Assembly (NCBI GenBank): GCA_025360715.1 | Contig: JANYBS010000123.1 | Span: forward strand, 1-38,892 | Source of the DNA: Candidatus Eiseniibacteriota bacterium | Lineage (GTDB): Bacteria > Eisenbacteria > RBG-16-71-46 | Length of the DNA stretch: 38,892 nt | Direction of reading: 5' to 3' | In this document: positions 32,451-38,892 of the stretch, piece after piece | Numbering within the stretch: position 1 is the first letter of the stretch | How the letters are laid out: every line of letters starts with the position of its first letter | Position numbers and translations under genes: made by a program | Notes under the pieces: model-generated | What the model was told of the DNA's origin: nothing | The model's input: the letters and a program-made list of their open reading frames with translations, nothing else | Databases searched by the model: none

Positions 32451-33502
32451 TTCGTAGGCAGGCTTCTCGGTTGCGGCCGGACGATCGGCACGGATGATAA
32501 CCGCAGCCCGCTCCAGAGCAGCAGCGTCATCCACAGGCCCCATAGGAGCAGCGTTGGAAGCGGCCGGTTGACCTGTGCCAGGACGAGTCCGCTTACGGCC
32601 AGTGCGGCCCCACATACCCATATCAGGACTACGGTTCGGATCGGACATTTGATCACACTCGCAAGACGGTGGTTGGTGTGGTCCTTGCCGCCCTCGTACA
32701 CGGGGCGTCCATCACGGGTACGTGTGAGGACCACGAAGATCAGATCGAAGGCCGGGTACGCGAGCATGAGCAGCGGTCCCGCCTGCCCCCAGCCTGCCGG
32801 CGAACTCTTCATGGCCAGCAAGGCGGAAGCGCCGAGACTATACCCCAAGAGCAGGCTGCCCGCGTCCCCGAGGAAGATGCGTGCTTTGGGGAAATTGTGC
32901 GGAAGGAATCCCACACACGCCCCCGCCAGCGCGAGCTGGGCGGCGGCGATACCATTGGCCCCGCGCTGGAGGCTCGTCCAGGCGAAGGCGCTCAAGGCAA
33001 TGGCGGCGAGCCCGCCGACCATGCCGTTCATGTTGTCCAGGAAGTTGACCGCATTCATGAGCGCGATCAGGCCCAGCATCGTGATCGCCGCGGTGATGCC
33101 GATCGGTAGGTGCAGGTCGGGCACCGCGCCGCCCGCGACCAGGATCACCGCCGCGACCGCCTGACCGAGCATCTTGACCGATGGCCGCATGCCGAAGCGG
33201 TCATCGACCAGCCCCAGAGTCAGTGCGACCGCCGCGCCCGCAAGCAGGTAGTAGCCTTCCCAATCCGCCGGCGCGTGCGGCATGCGCCACATGGCCAGCC
33301 CCCAGACGCCGAGCGCGATCACGAACACCGCGACGCCGCCCAACAGTGCCGTGGCGGACGTGTGCAGCTTGCGCGCCTCGGGCTGATCGAGATAGCCGAT
33401 CGCCCACGCCAAGCGGATCACGAGCGGCATCAGCGCGAAGCTGAGCACGCCCGCGAGCGCGAATGCGAGCAGCGGAAACGACAGGAACGGCGGGAGCGAC
33501 AA
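32447..33502 (-). CDS. Undecaprenyl-phosphate sugar-1-phosphate transferase (WecA/MraY family)
   Basis: An integral membrane enzyme that starts glycan synthesis by moving GlcNAc-1-P (or a similar sugar phosphate) onto undecaprenyl phosphate. It has about 351 residues with some 10-11 helices. Catalytic loops are LGLVDDRFGMRPSVKML (DD for Mg), NAVNFLDNMNGMVGG, FPKARIFLGDAGSLLLGY and GRPVYEGGKDHTNHRL (the HxxH-like carbohydrate-recognition loop). The start is TTG at 33502, 23 nt after the epimerase stop; other starts are possible. Its stop overlaps the KH gene, which physically couples a glycan gene to the RNA-maturation genes. Confidence 0.93.
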   Translation of the reverse strand: MSLPPFLSFPLLAFALAGVLSFALMPLVIRLAWAIGYLDQPEARKLHTSATALLGGVAVFVIALGVWGLAMWRMPHAPADWEGYYLLAGAAVALTLGLVDDRFGMRPSVKMLGQAVAAVILVAGGAVPDLHLPIGITAAITMLGLIALMNAVNFLDNMNGMVGGLAAIALSAFAWTSLQRGANGIAAAQLALAGACVGFLPHNFPKARIFLGDAGSLLLGYSLGASALLAMKSSPAGWGQAGPLLMLAYPAFDLIFVVLTRTRDGRPVYEGGKDHTNHRLASVIKCPIRTVVLIWVCGAALAVSGLVLAQVNRPLPTLLLWGLWMTLLLWSGLRLSSVPIVRPQPRSLPTK

Positions 33503-33525
33503 GGGGGATCAGGCTCTTTCGGCGA

Positions 33526-34521
33526 TCAGGCGGTCGCGGCGACCGGGCAAGGAATGCCCATCTGCTCGCAGTTGTCGCGGATCGTGAGCTCGAGCAGACG
33601 GTCGAGCGTGATCTGCGGACGGTAGCCAACGAAGCGGCGGATCTTGCGCAGGTCCGGCACGCGGCGGCGCATATCCTCGAACGAGCGGCCATAGACCTGC
33701 TCGTACGCGATGGTCTCGATCGGCGAATCGCTATGGCACATGCGTTTGATGCGCTGCGCCAGTTCCATGACCGAGCACTCTTCGTCGGAGCCCACGTTGA
33801 AGATCTCGCCTTCGGCTTCCGGCGAGTCCATGACCAGGAGCATGCCGCGCACGACATCGCCCACGGCCGAGAAACAGCGCGACTGCAGGCCGTCGCCATA
33901 GACCATGATCGGGTCGCCCTTGAGCGCGCGTTGGACCATGTTCGGGATCACCATGCCGTACGCGCTGGACTGGCGCGGGCCGCAGGTGTTGAAGCAGCGC
34001 ACGACCACCAGTGGCAGGCGATACTGCTGGAAATAGGCCTGCGCCAGGCATTCGTCGACCGCTTTGCCACAGGCATACGACCAGCGCAGCTTGTGCGTGG
34101 GTCCCATGACGCGGTCGTCGTCCTCGGAGAACGGCACCGAGACGCCTTTTCCATAGACCTCGGAACTGGAGGTGACCATGACCTTGCGGCGGTGGGTCTG
34201 GCAGGCCTCGAGCACCACTTCCGTGCCGCGGATGTTCGTGAGCAGTGAACGCAGCGGGTTCTCGAGCACGTACTTGACGCCGACGGCGGCCGCGAGGTGG
34301 TACACGCGGTCCACCTGCGCCACCAATCCTGCGACCAGCGCGGGGTCCATGACGTTGCCTTCGAGGAACCGGAACTTCGGCGCCTTCTCGAAAGTGCGCA
34401 GGTTCTCGATCCGGCCGGTGGAAAGATCGTCCAGAGCCCAGACCTCGTGGCCGCGGTCGAGCAATTCCTCGCTCAGATGCGACCCGATGAAGCCGGCACC
34501 TCCTGTGACCAGAACTCTCAT
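33526..34521 (-). CDS. NAD-dependent nucleotide-sugar epimerase/dehydratase (UDP-glucuronate decarboxylase- or epimerase-like)
   Basis: An extended short-chain dehydrogenase of 331 residues making an activated sugar for the glycan operon. It has VLVTGGAGFIGSHL (NAD loop), DDLSTGR, YHLAAAVGVKYVLENP, TSSSEVYG and SYACGKAVDECLA, with the catalytic Tyr and Lys in YxxxK. RCFNTCGPRQ, VYGDGLQSRCFSAVGDVV and FNVGSDEECSVMELA follow. The start has AGGGAAG upstream; the longer frame crosses its predicted promoter. Whether it decarboxylates UDP-glucuronate or epimerises a UDP-hexose cannot be decided. It is the first gene of the operon reaching to about 23.4 kb. Confidence 0.92.
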   Translation of the reverse strand: MRVLVTGGAGFIGSHLSEELLDRGHEVWALDDLSTGRIENLRTFEKAPKFRFLEGNVMDPALVAGLVAQVDRVYHLAAAVGVKYVLENPLRSLLTNIRGTEVVLEACQTHRRKVMVTSSSEVYGKGVSVPFSEDDDRVMGPTHKLRWSYACGKAVDECLAQAYFQQYRLPLVVVRCFNTCGPRQSSAYGMVIPNMVQRALKGDPIMVYGDGLQSRCFSAVGDVVRGMLLVMDSPEAEGEIFNVGSDEECSVMELAQRIKRMCHSDSPIETIAYEQVYGRSFEDMRRRVPDLRKIRRFVGYRPQITLDRLLELTIRDNCEQMGIPCPVAATA

Positions 34522-34608
34522 GATCTTCCCTTTGGCGTGCGTGCGGGGGCGGGATAGCGGAAAGCCGTCAGAGCGACCTGCGCGAGGGCCCCTCCCGCGA
34601 CGGCCCAA

Positions 34609-34644
34609 GATTCGGCCCATGATTCGACCGAAGATTCGACCCCG
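34609..34644. repeat. Three 12-nt tandem repeats in the epimerase leader
   Basis: GATTCGRCC recurs at 34609, 34621 and 34633, an exact 12-nt period; on the minus strand the unit is GGYCGAATCWTS. The array begins at about the predicted transcription start and lies in the leader, about 90 nt before the ATG. Confidence 0.75.
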
Positions 34645-34645
34645 C

Positions 34646-34675
34646 AGAGTAGAGAAGGGCGGCAACTCAAGTCAA
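34646..34675 (-). promoter_or_regulatory. Predicted promoter of the glycan/rimM-trmD operon
   Basis: -35 TTGACT (34675-34670), an 18-nt spacer, and -10 TACTCT (34651-34646). Transcription would start near 34640, at the edge of the tandem repeats. No other promoter was found between here and 23.4 kb, although internal ones may exist. Confidence 0.58.
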
Positions 34676-34883
34676 CAGAAGCATATGCCGGGACTGACAA
34701 GTTCTTCGCGGTGTTCATCGGGCGCTGCGCGCAGACCGTGTGCGAGGCGTGGGATCGACCCGACCTGCCTGCGGCCTTCTTACCCTTTCGGCGCGGCGGC
34801 GGTTCCGCCTTGCCCGCGCTATGCTGGCGGCATCGGCAGGCCTAGGTGCCTGCGATAGCGGCATTTACGTGCCAGTCTCGTGG

Positions 34884-36452
34884 TCAGTGACCGGCCCGCC
34901 GCTCCCAACGCTCCACGACGATGCGCCAACGCCAGCCGGGCAATCCCAGAAGCCGTTGCTTCGCAGCACGATAGACCGGGTCGCTTTCCAGGTAGCCCTG
35001 CCGCTCGGCGACCACTCCCCAGCCGCGCAACTGCGCTTCGATCGCTTCCGCGGGGCGGATGCGCGCACTGCCATCGCGAGAGAGCCGCACGTACCAGAGC
35101 CGCGTGCGCGCGGTGTCGGCCAGTGCCGCGAGCGCCGCGGTCTCCTGCAACGGATCGATGACCTTGCCCGCGAAGTGCGCGCGCTCCAGGTGGTAGTTGA
35201 CCCCCGTGTCGTCCTCCGAGAGCACCAGGTCGCCCGCGTGCGCCTCTTGCGCCACCTGTTCGGCCACCTGCCGACCCGGCGTGAGGTAGATCGGGTTCAT
35301 CCACCCTTGGCTCGTGTACAGATGCCACCAGCCCGCGCTCCACGCGCCCAGCAGCAGGATGGCGGCGGCGAGCCGGCCCGCGCGGTGATAGACCGGATCG
35401 AGCAGCCCGATTGCCAGCACCACCGATGCGAACGGCCACATGAAGAGCGTCCGCGCGGGCAATCCCACGAACGGCGTCGCGTGCGCGAGCAGGCCCACGA
35501 CGATCCACGCCAGCGCGAGCGCCGAGAGCGCGGGCACGAGCACGCTGCGGCCCAGGCCCCGACGGACGGCGGCGAGCGCCCCGCTCAAGAAAAGGGCGAC
35601 GCCCGCAATGAGACCTGCGGCGCCCGCGATGCTCCAGGGCACCAGCAGCTCACTCGCGGTGAGCGCGTGCAGATCGTAGCCCAGCATGAGCACCAGGCCA
35701 CCGGGGCCCGAGACCACGGCCGGCAGCAGCCCATGCGCCGTGCGCGCCTGCTGGATAAGCGCGCCCAGCCACGGTGCGAAGAGCGCGAAGCCGCCGGCAG
35801 CCGCCGCCAGCCACGCCTTCCACAGCCGCGGCCGGCGACGCCGCGACGCGACCGCCCATACGAAATGCGCGAGCACCAGGCAGACCGCCACGTACGACGT
35901 GTACAGCAGCAGCGCCACGAACAGCCCGTAGAGGAACCACGAACGCGGCCGGCCGCGCTTGACCGCCAAGCGCACGAACAGCCCGTGCGCGATGAGCGCC
36001 ACCAGCGCCGCCAGCGCGTAGTAACGCGCCATGCGGGCATACAAGAAGAACTGTGGCGAGAGCGCCAGCATCCACGCGGCAGCGGCCGACAGGCGATCGT
36101 TGAGCAACGGGCGGAACGCCCAGTAAGACGCCGCAACGGTGAGCACGCCCGTCACCACCGAGAACAGCCGCAGGCCCACTTCGTTCTCGCCCAGCAGCCG
36201 CACCCACAGGTTCTCGATCAAAAAGTACAGCGGCGGATGCAGATCGGTGCGCAGCGCCTGCACCAGCCCCGCCCAGTCGAGCCGCGTCCAGCGCGCGGTG
36301 TAGATCTCGTCACACCACAGCGGCGTGGCGTGCAGCCGCCAGAGCCCCAGCGCAAGCGCTGCGATACAAGCGAAGAGCAGCCACAACGGCCCCGGTGAGA
36401 AGATCGGGCCGACGCCGAGCAACGTGCGCGGCGGCTGCGAGCGCGGCGTCAC
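34884..36452 (-). CDS. Polytopic membrane glycosyltransferase (GT39/ArnT-like, GT-C fold)
   Basis: 522 residues with about 10-12 membrane helices and a C-terminal soluble domain of roughly 120 residues. After the first helix comes TPLWCDEIYTARWTRLDW, whose DE pair matches the catalytic acidic residues of the GT-C superfamily. DLHPPLYFLIENLWVRLLGENEVGLRLFS, the usual HPPLY motif, follows, and later MARYYALAALVAL. Such enzymes use polyprenyl-phosphate sugars and work on the periplasmic side. The GTG start overlaps the GT4 gene upstream by 4 nt (GTGA). It probably decorates protein, lipid or polysaccharide; the acceptor is unknown. Confidence 0.88.
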   Translation of the reverse strand: MTPRSQPPRTLLGVGPIFSPGPLWLLFACIAALALGLWRLHATPLWCDEIYTARWTRLDWAGLVQALRTDLHPPLYFLIENLWVRLLGENEVGLRLFSVVTGVLTVAASYWAFRPLLNDRLSAAAAWMLALSPQFFLYARMARYYALAALVALIAHGLFVRLAVKRGRPRSWFLYGLFVALLLYTSYVAVCLVLAHFVWAVASRRRRPRLWKAWLAAAAGGFALFAPWLGALIQQARTAHGLLPAVVSGPGGLVLMLGYDLHALTASELLVPWSIAGAAGLIAGVALFLSGALAAVRRGLGRSVLVPALSALALAWIVVGLLAHATPFVGLPARTLFMWPFASVVLAIGLLDPVYHRAGRLAAAILLLGAWSAGWWHLYTSQGWMNPIYLTPGRQVAEQVAQEAHAGDLVLSEDDTGVNYHLERAHFAGKVIDPLQETAALAALADTARTRLWYVRLSRDGSARIRPAEAIEAQLRGWGVVAERQGYLESDPVYRAAKQRLLGLPGWRWRIVVERWERRAGH

Positions 36453-37579
36453 GAGAGCCTGCCTTTCGCCAGCACTTCGGCGTAGACGGCATCGACGCTG
36501 CGCATCATCGCGTCGCGCGAGAACACCTGATGCGCGCGCTCACGGCCGGCAGCGCCAAACCGTGCGCGCAAGTCCGGGTCGGCCACGAGGCGCGTGATCG
36601 CGCCGGCAAGTGCCACGGCATCGCGCGGCGGCACCACCAGGCCCGTGACACCGTCAAGATTCACAAAGGTCGTGCCCGTGCCCAGCTCCGTGCAGATCAC
36701 CGGCAGGCCGCTCGCCAGATACTCGATCATGGCGATGCCCAGCGCCTCGCTGGGGTGCGTGGAGGGCAGCACGCCCAGCGAAGCGGCCCTGAGGTGCGCG
36801 AGCAACTCGGCGTCGCTCACCGCGCCGGCGAACACCACACGGTCACCAAGGCCCAGCCGCGCGCGCTGCGCACGAAGATTCTCGTCTTCAGGTCCGTCAC
36901 CGACGATGACCAACTTGGCGTCGCAGCGCGCCATGGCGTCGAGCAACACGTCGAGGCCTTTGTAGTAGCGCAAGCGGCCCACGAAGAGCACGAAGTCGCG
37001 CCCGTACCGCGCGCGCAGCTCCGCGGCGCGTGGCTCGACATCGGCGAGTGCGTCATACGCTTCGAGGTCGATGCCCAGCGGCACCACGCGGCACTTGGCG
37101 CGGTGCGGGCGAAGAAAAGGACTGTGATCGATGTAGCGATCGCTGGTGGGCAAGATGGCGTCGGCGCGCTGCAGCAGCGCGCGCGCGAAGGGCGCGTAGG
37201 CGGCCATGGCGAGCTTCTGGCGCACCACGTCGGCGTGGTAAGTGACCACGAGCTTGCCCGGCGGCTGCATGAGCAGCCAGCTCAGCTCGCCGGTGGGATG
37301 CGGATAGTGCAGGTGCCAGATGTCGGCGCCGATCTGCGCGAGCGCGTGCGGGAAACCCGGGCAGATCGGTGTGGACAGCGCGCGCGCCCACTCGGCCACA
37401 CGCACGACCTTCACGCCATCGAGCACGTCGGTGCGCGAGACGCGCGCACCGCTCGCCGAGACCAGCACCGTCACGTCGTGACCGGCACGCACCTGCGCGC
37501 GCGCCATGCGCTCGATGGTCTGTTCGATGCCGCCGCGCACGGGCGGGTGATAGTCCTTATAGACGTGGCAGATGCGCAT
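36449..37579 (-). CDS. Family 4 glycosyltransferase
   Basis: A 376-residue GT-B enzyme. The acceptor domain starts RICHVYKDYHPPVRGGIEQTIERMARAQVRAGHDVTVL. WHLHYPHPTGELSWLLM and VVTYHADVVRQ follow. The donor domain has FVLFVGRLRYYKGLDVLLDA, LVIVGDGPEDENLRA, and LGVLPSTHPSEALGIAMIEYLASGLPVICTELGTGT with the EALG form of the ExxxxxxxE motif. The start overlaps the stop of the upstream GT4 by 1 nt (TGATG). It makes part of a glycan together with its neighbours. Confidence 0.94.
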   Translation of the reverse strand: MRICHVYKDYHPPVRGGIEQTIERMARAQVRAGHDVTVLVSASGARVSRTDVLDGVKVVRVAEWARALSTPICPGFPHALAQIGADIWHLHYPHPTGELSWLLMQPPGKLVVTYHADVVRQKLAMAAYAPFARALLQRADAILPTSDRYIDHSPFLRPHRAKCRVVPLGIDLEAYDALADVEPRAAELRARYGRDFVLFVGRLRYYKGLDVLLDAMARCDAKLVIVGDGPEDENLRAQRARLGLGDRVVFAGAVSDAELLAHLRAASLGVLPSTHPSEALGIAMIEYLASGLPVICTELGTGTTFVNLDGVTGLVVPPRDAVALAGAITRLVADPDLRARFGAAGRERAHQVFSRDAMMRSVDAVYAEVLAKGRLS

Positions 37580-38694
37580 CACGAAGGATCCACATCCGGC
37601 TTGCACGCCTCGTGCAGCACCTCGAGCGTATGCGCGGCGGTGTGCGCGTACGTGAGCGTCTGCGCGCGCTTGAGGCCGGCGTCCTGCATGTCGGCGCGTA
37701 GCTGATTGTTTCGCGCCACCTCGGTGATCGCGTCGGCCCACGCCTGCGGTCGTGTGGGGTCGCAGAAGCGCGCGACGCCATCGCCGATCTCGCGCAGCGT
37801 CGGGATGTCGCTCGCGATCACCGCCACGCCGTGCTCGAAGGCTTCGACGAGCGGAAAGCCGAAGCCTTCGTAAAGTGTCGGGAACAGCAGCACGGTGGCG
37901 TGCTTGTACAGGTACTCGAGCTCGTCTTCATCGACACGGCCAAGCACGGTCACGTCGCGCGCGCCGGCCTGTTCGCAGAGTTCCTGCAGCCGCGGATGGC
38001 GTGTATCCGTGGGTCCCGCCGACACCAATCGCAGCGGCGGCGTGGCGCCCAGCAGCGCCCACGCCTTGGCGAGCATGGGCAGGTTCTTATGCGGCTTGTT
38101 CACGCCCACGATGAGCGCGAACGGATCGCGCGGCAGGCTGGCCGGCTTGCGCGCTTCGATGCGCCCGCGCGTGGGCGGCACGCCCAGATGCACGACGCGC
38201 ACCATGTCGCCGTGCATGGCCGAGAGCTCGTGGATCTCGCGCTTGCTGAATGCGCTGCTGGTGATGATCAGCCGCGCGCGCGCCGCCCGCGCCAGCACCA
38301 ATTGGTAGAGCATGCGGCGCAGGAATGGCAGCCCGCCGGGCAGCCGCAGCGGCCACACATCGTGCAGTGTGAGCACGCACGGGCAGCCCGCCATGGCCGG
38401 AAGAAAATAGAACGGGCTCAGGTATACGTTGGGCTTCAGTTGCCGCAACAACGAGCCGACTTGGATGACGCTGAGCGGGTTCACGGGCTTGAACGGCCGC
38501 TCGATCCATTCGACACGGGGATGGGACCGGATCGCGCGCAAATCGAAGCGCGTCTGCTTGAGCGAAGGATTCCACAACACCTGATAGCGCTCTTCGCCCG
38601 GCAGGTCGAGCAGCGCCTCGAGCAGGCAGTACGCATGCGTGCCGATGCCGGGAAAGTGATCAGCCGCGTAGCGCAGGTCGTAGAAGACCTTCAT
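37579..38694 (-). CDS. Family 4 glycosyltransferase
   Basis: A 371-residue GT-B enzyme. KVFYDLRYAADHFPGIGTHAYCLLEAL is the N-terminal loop of mannosyltransferase-like GT4 proteins. Then come VLTLHDVWPLRLPGG, ALIVGVNKPHKNLPMLAKAW, VTVLGRVDEDELEYLYKHATVLLFPTLYEGFGFPLVEAFEHGVAVIASD, with intact EGFGFPLVE. No strong Shine-Dalgarno precedes the chosen ATG; ATG 38715 is an alternative. A promoter is predicted at 38752-38781. It is the first gene of a three-gene unit with the next GT4 and the GT39-like enzyme. Confidence 0.93.
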   Translation of the reverse strand: MKVFYDLRYAADHFPGIGTHAYCLLEALLDLPGEERYQVLWNPSLKQTRFDLRAIRSHPRVEWIERPFKPVNPLSVIQVGSLLRQLKPNVYLSPFYFLPAMAGCPCVLTLHDVWPLRLPGGLPFLRRMLYQLVLARAARARLIITSSAFSKREIHELSAMHGDMVRVVHLGVPPTRGRIEARKPASLPRDPFALIVGVNKPHKNLPMLAKAWALLGATPPLRLVSAGPTDTRHPRLQELCEQAGARDVTVLGRVDEDELEYLYKHATVLLFPTLYEGFGFPLVEAFEHGVAVIASDIPTLREIGDGVARFCDPTRPQAWADAITEVARNNQLRADMQDAGLKRAQTLTYAHTAAHTLEVLHEACKPDVDPS

Positions 38695-38751
38695 GACGCG
38701 ACGTTGTCGTCGCATGGGGCGATCCACAGGGTGAGTGGCATATCGACCTGT

Positions 38752-38781
38752 ATCGTAGACGCGCCCTGCCGCAAGGACCAA
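38752..38781 (-). promoter_or_regulatory. Predicted promoter of the GT4-GT4-GT39 unit
   Basis: -35 TTGGTC (38781-38776), an 18-nt spacer, and -10 TACGAT (38757-38752), placing the start about 50 nt before the GT4 ATG. It begins 5 nt after the stop of the gene at the right edge. Confidence 0.42.
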
Positions 38782-38785
38782 TCAC

Positions 38786-38892
38786 TCACGAGGAGGCCGC
38801 CGCGCACTCGTCCTTGTAGAACTGGACCATACGTTGTCCCCACCGCGACATGGAGTAGCGTTCCGCACGCGCCAGTCCGGCCTCGCGGCGTT
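38786..38892 (-). CDS. C-terminal end of a probable glycosyltransferase (cut by window edge)
   Basis: Only the last 34 codons are present (REAGLARAERYSMSRWGQRM, then VQFYKDECAAASS and TGA). The helical ending with Ala-Arg-Ala-Glu-Arg-Tyr-Ser and a Trp, followed by VQFYKDE, resembles the final helix of GT4 enzymes, which fits the neighbours. Too little is visible to be certain. Confidence 0.55.
   Translation of the reverse strand, partial: RREAGLARAERYSMSRWGQRMVQFYKDECAAASS

Larger units (their letters stand above)
34522..34883. other. Intergenic region upstream of the epimerase operon
   Basis: 362 nt without a supported gene. It holds the epimerase promoter (34646-34675), a 12-nt tandem repeat (34609-34644), and an imperfect hairpin past the GT39 stop (34832-34841 with 34848-34856, one bulged G). 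A plus-strand frame with a lipobox-like start lies here, but it is antisense to the GT39 gene and is not accepted. Confidence 0.6.

Noticed and set aside
32451-32648. Longer start for the KH protein
   Set aside because: It would lie inside the WecA-like gene and has no KH-family homology; the GTG overlapping that gene's stop fits the family length.
34522-34665. N-terminal extension of the epimerase containing GRIF/GRIM/GRIL repeats
   Set aside because: It spans the predicted -10 box and leader repeats, and the family starts at the NAD loop just after the ATG at 34521, which has its own ribosome-binding site.
34740-36398. 552-codon plus-strand frame with a lipobox-like start
   Set aside because: It overlaps the GT39-like gene almost completely and turns into Arg/Glu/Gln-rich shadow sequence after the first residues.

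Overview
The window is about 38.9 kb of very GC-rich DNA. Genes are tightly packed and mostly on the minus strand, with many 1-4 nt overlaps. Signal peptides, lipoboxes, a Wzx flippase and a WecA-type transferase indicate a Gram-negative-type envelope. I see no rRNA, tRNA, CRISPR array or transposase. An uncultured, deep-branching bacterium (for example Eisenbacteria-, Gemmatimonadota- or myxobacteria-like) fits, but this taxonomic guess is weak.

Left part (1-16 kb). A pullulanase tail enters at the left edge. It converges on a broken hybrid histidine kinase that lies downstream of an acyl-CoA dehydrogenase/FIST-sensor pair. After some small envelope proteins comes an operon read leftwards from about 11.7 kb. 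It holds a B12-dependent acyl-CoA mutase large subunit, a membrane-anchored acidic protein, a methyltransferase, the separate B12-binding subunit with a histone-H1-like Lys/Ala/Pro tail, a second methyltransferase and a flavodoxin-fold reductase. The mutase chaperone MeaB sits nearby under its own promoter, and an EAL-HDOD regulator diverges from the mutase. The mutase carries Phe and Gln at the two positions that separate isobutyryl-CoA mutase from methylmalonyl-CoA mutase.

Middle (14-24 kb). This part has an M23 peptidase, a secreted glycosidase-like barrel protein, an MGDG-synthase-like glycosyltransferase, yraN, rnhB and rplS. The rplS promoter and leader are unusual: a palindrome overlaps the -35 box, and two mutually exclusive hairpins end at the ribosome-binding site. 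Three paralogous lipoproteins and a frameshifted HNH-family relic carrying palindromic repeats follow.

Right part (23-38.9 kb). A long minus-strand operon makes a surface polysaccharide: sugar epimerase, WecA-like initiating transferase, three glycosyltransferase-type or sugar-modifying genes, three methyltransferases, a nucleotide-sugar aminotransferase and the Wzx flippase. The RNA-maturation genes KH-protein, rimM and trmD sit in its middle. The usual trmD-rplS-rnhB-yraN order is therefore split by about 10 kb of glycan and lipoprotein genes. A second operon at the right edge (three GT4-type genes, one cut by the edge, and a GT39-like membrane transferase) continues the glycan theme.

Several minus-strand promoters share a TTGRCN-18 nt-TANNCT layout, which looks like the housekeeping promoter type of this organism.
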